Made by a program: the position numbers and the translations under genes | The notes under the pieces: generated by a model | The model's input: the letters and a program-made list of their open reading frames with translations, nothing else | What the model was told of the DNA's origin: nothing | Database searches by the model: none | In this document: piece by piece, positions 1 to 6,843 of the stretch | How the letters are laid out: each line of letters begins with the position of its first letter | How positions within the stretch are numbered: the first letter of the stretch is position 1 | Source: Acholeplasmataceae bacterium UBA5617 | GTDB taxonomy: Bacteria > Bacillota_I > Bacilli_A > Acholeplasmatales > Acholeplasmataceae | Length of the DNA: 10,474 bases | Assembly (NCBI GenBank): GCA_002424575.1 | Contig: DIKN01000029.1 | Span: 1-10,474 of the forward strand | Reading direction: 5' to 3'

Positions 1-420
1 GATCTCATCTTGGTCGATGGTGGAAAAGGTCAGCTCCATGCTGCTTCAGAAGTGTTATCCAGCTTGGGTTTATCGATTCCAATTGCAGGATTAAAAAAGA
101 ATGCTAAACATAGCCTGGATGCACTTGTATTTAAAGATCAAATCATGCCTCTTTTAAGACAAAGTGAGCTCTATAAATTCTTGCTTAAACTCTCCGAAGA
201 GGTTCACCGTTTCGCCATCACCTTCCATCGAGAAACACGCAAAAAGAAAGCTCAACAATCCATTTTGGATGATATTGAAGGTTTAGGCGAAAAACGAAAG
301 AAGCTTTTATTAAGCCATTTTACGAGCATTGATCACATCAAAGAAGCAACCATTGAAGATATCAAAAAGCTTGGTATTCCCGAAGCGGTTGCTAAGCGCT
401 TGAAAGAGGAACTGTTATGA
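1..420 (+). CDS. uvrC: UvrABC excinuclease subunit C, C-terminal part (5' end outside window)
   Basis: Nucleotide excision repair nuclease subunit. UvrC is recruited to the UvrB-DNA complex and cuts the damaged strand on both sides of a lesion. The frame is open from base 1 (DLILVDGGKGQL), so the gene starts upstream; 139 residues are visible. The DGGKGQ motif at residues 6-11 and EVHRFAITFHR near residues 66-76 belong to the RNase H-like endonuclease domain responsible for the 5' incision; the Asp of DGG and the His of HRFA are conserved active-site positions in the family. The last ~50 residues (ILDDIEGLGEKRKKLLL, then a second LGIPEAVAKRL unit) form the tandem helix-hairpin-helix DNA-binding module that ends UvrC proteins. 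The TGA stop overlaps the ATG of the next gene (ATGA, 417-420), so the two are probably co-translated. Identification is firm; the N-terminal GIY-YIG nuclease domain cannot be checked here. Confidence 0.96.
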   Translation, partial: DLILVDGGKGQLHAASEVLSSLGLSIPIAGLKKNAKHSLDALVFKDQIMPLLRQSELYKFLLKLSEEVHRFAITFHRETRKKKAQQSILDDIEGLGEKRKKLLLSHFTSIDHIKEATIEDIKKLGIPEAVAKRLKEELL

Positions 421-1244
421 GAAAAATCATCTATCACATCGATGCAAACCATCCTATTTTCTACATCATCTTAGAAGGTCGAAAGGTTGGTTTTTATCTT
501 TCTAATCGTTTGTCGAAAATCTTTATGTCCTACCTTGATCAAGGCGTTTTAGTCGATTTTGAAATTCAGCCGAAAATGAAAAAAATAGGCAACATGTATT
601 ACTATCAGGTCGCCCATTTCAATCAAATTATACGTCTTAATCCGTATCAAATTCATTATGATTTGTTCCATCTTCGCGATGAGATGAAAAGTGTCCTCGA
701 TCAACATCGTTACTATTTGTTCATTGATTTTGAAATGACGATGCCTGGTTATCAACTTGAAACATTTCGACCTGAAATTATTCAAGTGGGTTATGTTTTA
801 GCTCAAGCCCAGAAGGATGCAATTTTACAAGATGGGTATTATGTCCTACCCAAAGAGGATCGTATCTTATCCAAGAGAACTAAGCGTTTCTTAAAACTCG
901 ATGAAGCATCATTTTTTCAAGAAGCAGTTCCCTATGAAGTCTTTTATGACAAGTTAAAAGCTATCATGGATACCTATCATCCCAAACTTGTTGTATGGGG
1001 AAAAAATGATTTATCTGCCCTTCATGACTCCTTTATTCTGCATCAACAAACCAAATTAACCCAAGATGATGATTTCATTGATTTACTTAAATTGCATAAA
1101 GACTATTTTAATTTAAAAGATGACCTAGGACTTTTTAAAGCTTATCAAACCTATTACAATGTTGAATATGACCAATCCCATGATGCGAAAGATGATGCGA
1201 TGGTCACCAAACTTGTGTTTGATGCGTTTCTCTCGTATATGTAA
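417..1244 (+). CDS. DEDDh-type 3'-5' exonuclease with uncharacterised N-terminal region
   Basis: A 275-residue protein. The C-terminal two thirds show the exonuclease pattern of the DnaQ/ERI-1-like superfamily: FIDFEMT at 102-108 (metal ligands D104, E106), EIIQVGYV at 120-127, WGKND at 194-198 (D198), and SHDAKDDA at 254-261, which gives the H-x4-D signature (H255, D260) of the DEDDh class. All expected metal-binding residues are present, so it should be an active 3'-5' exonuclease on RNA or single-stranded DNA; the substrate cannot be told. Residues 1-100 are rich in Tyr, Phe and Ile and match no domain I recognise; they could be a nucleic-acid-binding or dimerisation part. It overlaps uvrC by four bases, which could indicate a repair link or only economical packing. 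The gene ends at a hairpin terminator shared with the convergent RNase J gene. Nearest known type: KapD-like/sporulation-inhibitor-like exonucleases, by motif only. Confidence 0.82.
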   Translation: MRKIIYHIDANHPIFYIILEGRKVGFYLSNRLSKIFMSYLDQGVLVDFEIQPKMKKIGNMYYYQVAHFNQIIRLNPYQIHYDLFHLRDEMKSVLDQHRYYLFIDFEMTMPGYQLETFRPEIIQVGYVLAQAQKDAILQDGYYVLPKEDRILSKRTKRFLKLDEASFFQEAVPYEVFYDKLKAIMDTYHPKLVVWGKNDLSALHDSFILHQQTKLTQDDDFIDLLKLHKDYFNLKDDLGLFKAYQTYYNVEYDQSHDAKDDAMVTKLVFDAFLSYM

Positions 1245-1267
1245 AAAAAAGGCACGCGAGTGCCTTT
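1243..1267. terminator. Bidirectional intrinsic terminator between the exonuclease gene and rnj
   Basis: A perfect 8-bp stem, AAAGGCAC (1248-1255) with GTGCCTTT (1260-1267), closes a GCGA tetraloop (GNRA type) on the plus strand. Eight A residues at 1243-1250 become an uninterrupted U tract on the minus strand, so the structure is a strong terminator for rnj, whose stop codon it touches (1266-1268). On the plus strand the U tract is only three long before AAC, so termination of the exonuclease transcript is probably weaker. Confidence 0.85.
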
Positions 1268-2951
1268 AACTTTTAAGATCGACCACCACAGGGATGACGA
1301 GTGGTTTGCGCTGTGTCAATTCGAAAATACGTTCATTCAAATGATCAATCACCGCTTGCTTTAAGTTGAGTTCATTAAACAACTTTTTACCTAATTCTTG
1401 TTGGGTGATTTTTTTTGCTTCATTAGCAAGCGATTGCGTGATCTCTTCATTACCTTTCATGTAGATGAATCCTCTGGATATAATCGTCGGATCATTGATC
1501 AATTTTTTACTTGTTGAATTGATTGAAAGAATGACTGCAAAAAGTCCTTCTTCAGATAACAATTTTCTTTCGCGAATGACGGTCGAACCGATATCGCCAA
1601 TACCAGTCCCATCAATGTAAACTTCTCCTGCTGTGACACGTCCTGCTAAACGGATGGTATCATGCGTGATCGCAGCAACATCACCGTTATCCATAATTAA
1701 GATATTTTCGGGCTTGACACCACAATCCACAGCTAAATCACGATGTGTTTTCAACATGCGATGTTCGCCATGCATCGGAATGAACATTTTAGGACGAACG
1801 AGACTTAAGACAAGTTTTAAATCGTGTTGAGCACCGTGACCTGAGGTGTGCGTATCGGCTAATGGACCGTGCGTGATGACATCGACATCGAGTCTAAAAA
1901 GTTTATTAATGGTTCGATTGACCCCTTCTTGATTGCCAGGAATGGGAGATGAAGAGAAGATGACAGTATCCCCAGACATCGCTTTAATCTGACGGTGAGA
2001 GCCGTTTGCGATACGGGATAAAGCAGCAAGTGGTTCACCCTGTGAGCCGGTGACCAAAATGGTGAGTTCATTCGCTTTAAGCTTATTCAGTTCATCACCA
2101 GAAACGAGTGTATCTTTTGGTGTTTTGATATAACCAGTTTGCATACCAGCTTCAATCGCACGTTCCATCGAGCGACCAAAGACAGCAACTTTTCGGCCAT
2201 TCATCACCGAGGCTTCGATGATTTGTTGAATGCGATACATGTTGGATGCAAACGTTGCGATAATGATACGTCCAGGAATACGCGAGAAAAGTTCGTTGAT
2301 CGATTTACCAATCTTGGAATCGGATTGTATCAATTCATCGCGTTCAGCATTGGTGGAATCAGAGAGCATGCACAAGACACCTTCTGAACCAATCGCGGCT
2401 AATTTATCGTATTCTGCTGCAGGTCCAACCGGTGTGAAGTCAATTTTAAAATCACCCGTGTGAAATAAAATGCCTTGTGGGGTACGAAAAACGATACCAA
2501 ACATGTCGGGAATCGAGTGATTCAATCGGATGAATGAAATTTCAACATCTTTAAATTGATATTTGTAATAACTTTTATACTCTTCAATTTTAGGTGGTTT
2601 AATATCTTGGTGTTCCATCAACTTGTATTCAATCAAATCGATGGCAATGCCTGCTGCATAAATTTTTGGAATTGTTATTTTCTTAAGTAGATAAGGAATA
2701 CCGCCGATGTGGTCTTCGTGAGCATGTGTGACAAAAAGACCAACAATACGATCTTGATTTTCTAAAAGATACGTATAATCGGGAATAACATAATCGATAC
2801 CAAGCAAATGCTCATCCGGGAAAAGGATGCCAGCATCGACGATAAAGATCTGATCTTCAATTTCATAAACGTAGGTATTTTTACCTACTTCACCGAGTCC
2901 ACCTAAAGCAAAAATGCCGAGTTCACCGGTATTGAGTAACGGATTTTTCAT
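1266..2951 (-). CDS. rnj: Ribonuclease J (metallo-beta-lactamase/beta-CASP RNase)
   Basis: RNase J degrades and matures RNA in Gram-positive-type bacteria, combining 5'-3' exonuclease and endonuclease activity. At 561 residues it has the usual length. The metallo-beta-lactamase core carries HAHEDHIGG (H76, H78, D80, H81), LNHSIPD (H145), HTGDFKID (D167) and IPMHGEHRM (H394); these correspond to the two-zinc active site. The beta-CASP insertion shows GSQGEP (302-307) and HTSGHG (368-373). The intact HxHxDH motif makes it the catalytically competent J1 type, not the J2 paralogue with a degenerate motif. The start at 2951 follows a GGAGGG ribosome binding site (2957-2962) with 5-nt spacing. It is convergent with the exonuclease gene, separated by a terminator, and divergent from the HAD phosphatase gene with overlapping promoters. 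Whether the genome has a second rnj cannot be seen. Confidence 0.96.
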   Translation of the reverse strand: MKNPLLNTGELGIFALGGLGEVGKNTYVYEIEDQIFIVDAGILFPDEHLLGIDYVIPDYTYLLENQDRIVGLFVTHAHEDHIGGIPYLLKKITIPKIYAAGIAIDLIEYKLMEHQDIKPPKIEEYKSYYKYQFKDVEISFIRLNHSIPDMFGIVFRTPQGILFHTGDFKIDFTPVGPAAEYDKLAAIGSEGVLCMLSDSTNAERDELIQSDSKIGKSINELFSRIPGRIIIATFASNMYRIQQIIEASVMNGRKVAVFGRSMERAIEAGMQTGYIKTPKDTLVSGDELNKLKANELTILVTGSQGEPLAALSRIANGSHRQIKAMSGDTVIFSSSPIPGNQEGVNRTINKLFRLDVDVITHGPLADTHTSGHGAQHDLKLVLSLVRPKMFIPMHGEHRMLKTHRDLAVDCGVKPENILIMDNGDVAAITHDTIRLAGRVTAGEVYIDGTGIGDIGSTVIRERKLLSEEGLFAVILSINSTSKKLINDPTIISRGFIYMKGNEEITQSLANEAKKITQQELGKKLFNELNLKQAVIDHLNERIFELTQRKPLVIPVVVDLKS

Positions 2952-2988
2952 AAAAACCCTCCAGCAGCGAATATTACATTATTAGTAT

Positions 2989-3019
2989 ATAATAAAACAT
3001 CTTCGATTGGTAGTGTAAA
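2989..3019 (-). promoter_or_regulatory. Candidate promoter for rnj
   Basis: Read on the minus strand, TTTACA (3014-3019) is a good -35 element. Downstream is TTTATT (2991-2996, 17-bp spacer) or TATTAT (2989-2994, 19-bp spacer) as -10. The start point would leave a leader of roughly 35 nt ending in GGAGGG. The -35 element falls just beside that of the opposite-strand promoter for the HAD gene. Confidence 0.5.
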
Positions 3020-3036
3020 GCACAATATGTTATAAT
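3007..3036 (+). promoter_or_regulatory. Candidate promoter for the HAD phosphatase gene
   Basis: TTGGTA (3007-3012), an 18-bp spacer and a perfect TATAAT (3031-3036). The predicted start near 3043 is immediately before the ribosome binding site GAGGT (3044-3048) and about 11 nt before the ATG at 3054, so the leader would be very short. It overlaps the rnj promoter on the other strand. Confidence 0.6.
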
Positions 3037-3053
3037 TAATGATGAGGTAGATC

Positions 3054-3830
3054 ATGAAAACAATCGTCTTTTTTGATGTTGACAACACGATGTACAACAA
3101 CACAACCGGAAAAATCCCCGATCAAACCAAAAAGCTCCTCATCGAACTGTCTGTTAAAAAGGACCTCTTTTTAGGACTTGCTACAGGTCGTGGGATCACC
3201 AAACTTCACATCATTGATGACGTTTTACCACTCTTCACCTATAAAGTTTTATTGAATGGTGCCATTGTCATGAAAGGTGATGACATCATCTATGAGCGAC
3301 CCATCGATCAACAAGATGTCATCGACGTGCTGAAGGTTATCGAGCAATCATCGTTTAATGTAGGCATGGTGGGTGCAGATGATGAAGCTGTTAATGCAGA
3401 TAACGAAACCGTCCAAAATGGGATGACCTTGTTAAGAGGTATATATCCTAAGGTCGATCCATCTTTCTATCTCAACCATAAAATCTATCAGTTTTGGATG
3501 TTTTCCAATCAAGAACAGGCGTTAATCGAACTCGCTAAAAAACTTCCTCAATTCAAACTTTATCCATGGCATCATGGAGGTGCAGACTTTGTCTATCCCG
3601 ATATTAATAAAGCATATGGCATCCAAAAAGCACTTGAACATGAAAAACCTTACCGTTTAATCTGTGTCGGTGATGGAGCCAACGATATTCAAATGATTGA
3701 GATCGCTGATGTCGGTATTGCTATGGATAATACACGCTTTTTAGAACTCAAAGAAAAAGCCGATCATGTGGCTCCACATATCATGGATGATCAGCTTTAT
3801 GATTTTTTTAAATCGTTGAATCTGGTTTAG
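3054..3830 (+). CDS. Cof-type HAD-superfamily hydrolase (phosphatase)
   Basis: A cytosolic haloacid-dehalogenase-type phosphatase of the Cof/IIB group, whose members dephosphorylate sugar phosphates, nucleotides or cofactor intermediates with broad specificity. The protein has 258 residues. Motif I is FFDVDNT with nucleophile D8 and acid/base D10; motif II is LATGRG with T44; motif III is the lysine in INKAYGI (K186); motif IV is VGDGANDIQM with D207, N210 and D211. The region between motifs II and III (about 80-185) is the IIB cap that determines substrate choice. All catalytic residues are present. The ATG at 3054 is preceded by GAGGT at 5-nt spacing. The last 23 bases overlap the end of the convergent coaD gene. 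The substrate cannot be deduced; the neighbouring coaD gives only a weak hint, since it lies on the other strand. Confidence 0.93.
   Translation: MKTIVFFDVDNTMYNNTTGKIPDQTKKLLIELSVKKDLFLGLATGRGITKLHIIDDVLPLFTYKVLLNGAIVMKGDDIIYERPIDQQDVIDVLKVIEQSSFNVGMVGADDEAVNADNETVQNGMTLLRGIYPKVDPSFYLNHKIYQFWMFSNQEQALIELAKKLPQFKLYPWHHGGADFVYPDINKAYGIQKALEHEKPYRLICVGDGANDIQMIEIADVGIAMDNTRFLELKEKADHVAPHIMDDQLYDFFKSLNLV
3751..3782 (-). terminator. Possible coaD terminator inside the HAD gene
   Basis: On the minus strand, about 25 nt past the coaD stop, bases 3782-3762 can fold into an 8-bp stem (GAT plus ATGTG paired with CACAT plus ATC, one bulged base) with a 4-nt loop. A few bases on comes a T-rich tract (TTTTTCTT, 3758-3751). 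The bulge and the 3-nt gap before the T tract make it weak. It lies within the coding sequence of the opposite gene, so the pairing may be chance. Confidence 0.3.
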
Positions 3831-4305
3831 GTCTTAAACGGTCTTGAACATCGCGGATGATTTCTTTTGGAACATAAGGAGAGATGTCTGCATGATGAAC
3901 GATGAGTTCTTTGATGGCAGATGATGACACAAAGTGATTGCGCGATGAAGGGAATAAAATCAAGGTTTCAATGTTTCTGTTTAGATTTCGATTAAACTGG
4001 AACAACATATATTCGTTTTCGTAATCAGCAATGTTTCGAAGCCCACGAATCATGAGATCGATATCATTTTTCTGAGCATAACGGACCACAAGGTCTGAGG
4101 TTGAAGTGACCACAAGATTTGGAATGTCTTCGGTGACACGCTTAATCATATCAATCCGTTCCTCGGTGGTGAATGTTGGTGTTTTCTTGTAATTATCAGC
4201 AACAACAACATGAAGTTCATCGACAAAACGAACAGCACGTCGAATGATGTCGAGATGACCAATTGTTAAAGGATCAAAGGTACCAGGATATACAGCTTTT
4301 TTCAT
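3808..4305 (-). CDS. coaD: Phosphopantetheine adenylyltransferase
   Basis: Catalyses the penultimate step of coenzyme A synthesis, transferring AMP from ATP to 4'-phosphopantetheine to give dephospho-CoA. The 165 residues agree with the family (about 160). The nucleotidyltransferase signature is at the start: YPGTFDPLTIGH (6-17), with the (H/T)xGH motif as TIGH (14-17). The central RGLRNIADYENEY (87-99) and C-terminal FVSSSAIKEL (125-134) are the substrate-binding and ISSS-type ATP-binding motifs. The ATG at 4305 has GAGG at 4314-4317 with 8-nt spacing. It is transcribed alone; in many Bacillota coaD sits next to rsmD, which is not the case here. The end overlaps the convergent HAD gene by 23 bp. 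Identification is firm. Confidence 0.97.
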   Translation of the reverse strand: MKKAVYPGTFDPLTIGHLDIIRRAVRFVDELHVVVADNYKKTPTFTTEERIDMIKRVTEDIPNLVVTSTSDLVVRYAQKNDIDLMIRGLRNIADYENEYMLFQFNRNLNRNIETLILFPSSRNHFVSSSAIKELIVHHADISPYVPKEIIRDVQDRLRPKPDSTI

Positions 4306-4328
4306 AGTATTAACCTCATTTCATTTTT

Positions 4329-4337
4329 AGTATAACA
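4329..4337 (-). promoter_or_regulatory. Candidate extended -10 promoter for coaD
   Basis: On the minus strand the sequence reads TGTTATACT, an extended -10 (TGn then TATACT, 4329-4334). No good -35 is seen at the expected distance, as is usual for extended -10 promoters. The predicted start would give a leader of about 17 nt containing the GAGG ribosome binding site. Confidence 0.5.
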
Positions 4338-4374
4338 TGAGATAACAAAACATTTTATAAGGAGAGATTAAAAA

Positions 4375-4779
4375 ATGAATGTTTACCGCAAGAACCTCAT
4401 TGTCCAGCTCTTACTCTTCATCATCTTTATTGTGATGGGTGCATACACCATCGTTGAATTTTATTTACGTGCTGATTATCCATGGATCGGTTTTATCCTT
4501 CTTGGACTCTTACTTTCAGTCGGTGTGTATGGCTTTTATTTATACCGAAAACCTGATCAACGCGTATGTATCATCACTGAAAAAGAAATGCTCTATCTTC
4601 GCTATTTACTTTATGGCTATTTTATTGTCTACGTCATCGACATGATTTTACCTTCGATCATACAAACCATTAATCAAGGCATATTGACGCTCATCACCGG
4701 GATTCTTTTAATCTTGATTGCGATGGCTGGGACAATCATTCAACTTCGTGTTCTTAGAACCGGAAAGGGAAAGGAATGA
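4375..4779 (+). CDS. Small integral membrane protein, unknown function
   Basis: I do not recognise this 134-residue protein. It has four strongly hydrophobic stretches, about 8-28, 37-56, 74-96 and 101-123, separated by short loops, and basic residues at the start (YRKN), after helix 2 (YRKPDQR) and at the C-terminus (RVLRTGKGKE). This fits a four-helix membrane protein with its N-terminus, middle loop and C-terminus in the cytoplasm. There is no signal peptide cleavage site, and I see no catalytic or metal-binding motif. The ATG at 4375 follows AAGGAGAG (4359-4366). The TGA stop (4777-4779) overlaps the first possible ATG of the aldo/keto reductase, so the two are probably an operon. That pairing does not by itself reveal a role. 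No convincing promoter is visible in the 69 bp upstream, although TATAAC (4331-4336) is a weak candidate -10. Confidence 0.8.
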   Translation: MNVYRKNLIVQLLLFIIFIVMGAYTIVEFYLRADYPWIGFILLGLLLSVGVYGFYLYRKPDQRVCIITEKEMLYLRYLLYGYFIVYVIDMILPSIIQTINQGILTLITGILLILIAMAGTIIQLRVLRTGKGKE

Positions 4780-5615
4780 CAATCATGAAAACGATTCAAC
4801 AGGTTTACACCTTAAAAAATGGGGTAAAAATGCCCAAAGTTGGTTTCGGGACATGGCAAATTCCCGATGGTGAAGTCTGTTTCACCGCTGTTTCTCAAGC
4901 GTTAAAGCATGGGTATCGTCATATTGATACCGCTGCTGCTTACCGCAATGAACGTTCGGTTGGAGAAGCCATTCGTGCATCAGGTTTGAAGCGTGAAGAA
5001 GTTTTTGTGACGTCTAAATTGCAGTCACACATCAAAAGCTATCAAGAAACATTGGATGCATTCGAAAAGACTTTACAAGAGCTCAACATGACTTATTTGG
5101 ATCTCTACTTGATTCACGCACCATGGCCATGGAATGACATGGGAAAAGATTGCAAAGCGGGCAATATCCAAGCTTACAAAGCGATGGAAAAACTGTATCG
5201 TGAAGGCAAAATTAGAACGATTGGTGTGTCCAACTTTTCACCCGATGATCTCGATAACATCTTGAAACATTGTGAAATCATTCCACATGTGAATCAGATC
5301 AGTTTCTTCATCGGAAATAATCAACAAGAAACACATGAATACTGTGATGCAAAAGGCATTTTAGTGGAAGCATATTCACCGCTAGCTATCGGTTATGCGC
5401 TCTCCAATCAAACCATTCAAACCATGTCTCAAAAATACCATGTCACACCTGCACAACTGTGCATCCGTTACTGCATTGATAAGGGGACAGCACCACTTCC
5501 TAAATCGATTCATGAATCCAGAATTATCGAAAACACAGGGCTTGATTTTGAAATGAAGAAAGAAGATATTCAATTCTTGGATACGATCAAAGACGATCCG
5601 AGACGATGGAACTAA
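4776..5615 (+). CDS. Aldo/keto reductase
   Basis: An NADPH-dependent oxidoreductase of the aldo/keto reductase superfamily (AKR5-like, 2,5-diketo-gluconate reductase type), a soluble TIM-barrel enzyme reducing carbonyl compounds. The 279 residues match the family. The catalytic tetrad is complete: D51 and Y56 in RHIDTAAAYRNE, K81 in VTSKL, H114 in YLIHAPWPW. The GVSNFSPDDL motif and the C-terminal PKSIHESRIIEN segment, which holds the cofactor phosphate, are also present. Two starts are possible: ATG 4776 (AAGGGA at 4765-4770) and ATG 4785 (AAGGA at 4771-4775, 9-nt spacing); the second gives MKTIQQVYTLKNG, closer to the usual family N-terminus. It overlaps the stop of the membrane protein gene and ends at a bidirectional terminator. 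The substrate cannot be inferred. Confidence 0.95.
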   Translation: MTIMKTIQQVYTLKNGVKMPKVGFGTWQIPDGEVCFTAVSQALKHGYRHIDTAAAYRNERSVGEAIRASGLKREEVFVTSKLQSHIKSYQETLDAFEKTLQELNMTYLDLYLIHAPWPWNDMGKDCKAGNIQAYKAMEKLYREGKIRTIGVSNFSPDDLDNILKHCEIIPHVNQISFFIGNNQQETHEYCDAKGILVEAYSPLAIGYALSNQTIQTMSQKYHVTPAQLCIRYCIDKGTAPLPKSIHESRIIENTGLDFEMKKEDIQFLDTIKDDPRRWN

Positions 5616-5652
5616 AAAAATGAGCGTCAGTTGATCAAACTGGCGCTTTTTT
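5614..5652. terminator. Bidirectional intrinsic terminator between the reductase gene and zur
   Basis: A 10-bp stem, AGCGTCAGTT (5623-5632) with AACTGGCGCT (5638-5647, one G-U pair), has loop GATCA and is followed by six T (5647-5652) on the plus strand. On the minus strand the seven A at 5614-5620 supply the U tract. It therefore ends both the membrane protein/reductase transcript and the znu-zur transcript, whose last stop is at 5654-5656. Confidence 0.9.
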
Positions 5653-5653
5653 G

Positions 5654-6034
5654 TTATAACAGGTTCATGTTTTTTTGACATGTTTCACAATAACCATAGA
5701 CTGTCATATCATGGTGCGTAATCTTGAAATGATGGTCTTTTGCGACATGCTCAGTCAAATGGTCGAGATGACATTCAATTTCATACATGGTTTGACATCC
5801 TAAGCATATCATATAATGGTGATGATCTTGACTGCTCACATAAAAGTATGATGTATTTTTCATCGTGCTTTTTGATAACACACCTTCACCGTAAAAAGTG
5901 TCCAATGTGCGGTAGACGGTGGATAAGTTCACGTTATCATCAGGCAACTTTTCATAGATCATCTCAGCACTCTGTGGCATATGTGATTTCTTTAAGACAT
6001 CGAGAATCAATTTTCTTTGTTTTGTCATCCGCAT
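5654..6034 (-). CDS. zur: Fur-family metalloregulator, probably zinc-responsive (Zur)
   Basis: A DNA-binding repressor of the Fur/Zur/PerR family. From the chosen start it has 126 residues. The winged-helix domain shows TKQRKLILDVL (4-14) and the recognition-helix region NLSTVYRTLDTF (46-57). The metal-binding half has DHHHYMICLGC (70-80) and YCETCQ (115-120), giving the paired CxxC structural zinc site (C77, C80, C116, C119), and further His/Cys residues (H71-H73, C88, H92, H101, H102, H107, H108) able to form the sensing site. Assignment as Zur, not Fur or PerR, comes from being the last gene of a zinc uptake operon whose promoter carries Fur-type dyads; the sequence alone does not prove metal specificity. 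Start choice: ATG codons occur at 6040, 6034 and 6028; GGAGG at 6043-6047 lies only 2 nt from 6040 but 8 nt from 6034, so 6034 is preferred, two bases beyond the znuB stop. Confidence 0.9.
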   Translation of the reverse strand: MRMTKQRKLILDVLKKSHMPQSAEMIYEKLPDDNVNLSTVYRTLDTFYGEGVLSKSTMKNTSYFYVSSQDHHHYMICLGCQTMYEIECHLDHLTEHVAKDHHFKITHHDMTVYGYCETCQKNMNLL

Positions 6035-6036
6035 GG

Positions 6037-6843
6037 TCATGTCCTCCAGAGGGGTTTCGTGATGAGCAAGCTTAACAAGACAAATGCGTAGATCACAACA
6101 ATGGTTGAACCGACAGGTATTTCAAGGGGATGCGCAACGAAAATCCCAAGGATGACGATGATGAATGATGAGATCACACCGATAATCAACGTATTTTTAA
6201 AGCTTTTGGCTAACTGACTAGAAATCACTGATGGAAAAACGACGAGTGCCGATATCAGAAGTGTTCCAATCGTTCTTACACCGATGACGATGAAAAATGC
6301 GGTTAATCCTGAGAGTACATAACCTAAAAGTTGAACATTGATTTTACTGAATTTCGCATAATTGATATCATAGGTCATCAAAAAGAGTTTCCGATAAAAC
6401 AAAATGACAAAGGTTGCAATAATCACGGTGATGATGATCGATAAAATCATTTCAGTTGGTGTAGCTGTAAAGATGTTACCGACCAACATGCTTTCGATGG
6501 ATATATTAAACCCTCGACCTTTTTTGACCATGATAAGACCTATCGCAAAAGCAATCGAAGACACCAAACCGATGGCAGCATCACCATTGATCGTCTTCGT
6601 TGTTGAAAGATACTTGATGACAAGAGATGCAAGCATCACAAATGGGATGGCTATCCACAGTGGTTCACGCGAGAGAAGAATGCCTAAGATTATGCCTGCA
6701 AAACTGACATGAGCGAGTCCATCAGCAATCATTGCTTGTTGATTGAGAACCAAAAAAGGTGACAATAGAGCAGCTGATAGCGATAATGCAATCCCGATGA
6801 TTAAAGCTTGTTGGATGAATCCATAACTCAAAAATTCAATCAT
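6037..6843 (-). CDS. znuB: Zinc ABC transporter permease (ABC-3 family)
   Basis: Membrane-spanning subunit of the zinc importer, forming the channel with ZnuC on the cytoplasmic face and receiving metal from lipoprotein ZnuA. From the chosen start it has 268 residues, as usual for ABC-3 permeases, with about eight hydrophobic segments (for example near 10-33, 45-80, 88-105, 128-150, 175-222 and 228-262). The conserved LVLNQQAMIADGLAHVSFAGI region (only part of it diagnostic: DGLAHVSFAG, 42-51) follows the first helix, as in ZnuB/MntB/TroC proteins. The ATG at 6843 is chosen because an AGGGGG ribosome binding site (6851-6856) lies 7 nt upstream; the frame stays open further, to 6891, without a comparable site. 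It overlaps the end of znuC by 8 bp. Zinc rather than manganese is inferred from ZnuA and the regulator. Confidence 0.92.
   Translation of the reverse strand: MIEFLSYGFIQQALIIGIALSLSAALLSPFLVLNQQAMIADGLAHVSFAGIILGILLSREPLWIAIPFVMLASLVIKYLSTTKTINGDAAIGLVSSIAFAIGLIMVKKGRGFNISIESMLVGNIFTATPTEMILSIIITVIIATFVILFYRKLFLMTYDINYAKFSKINVQLLGYVLSGLTAFFIVIGVRTIGTLLISALVVFPSVISSQLAKSFKNTLIIGVISSFIIVILGIFVAHPLEIPVGSTIVVIYAFVLLSLLITKPLWRT

Noticed and set aside
2139..2463. Overlapping plus-strand open frames antisense to rnj
   Set aside because: They lie fully inside the RNase J coding sequence, whose active-site motifs are intact, and have no recognisable product.
6404..6712. Open frame of 102 codons on the plus strand, antisense to znuB
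   Set aside because: It mirrors a hydrophobic coding sequence, has no convincing ribosome binding site and resembles no family; znuB on the other strand is unambiguous.
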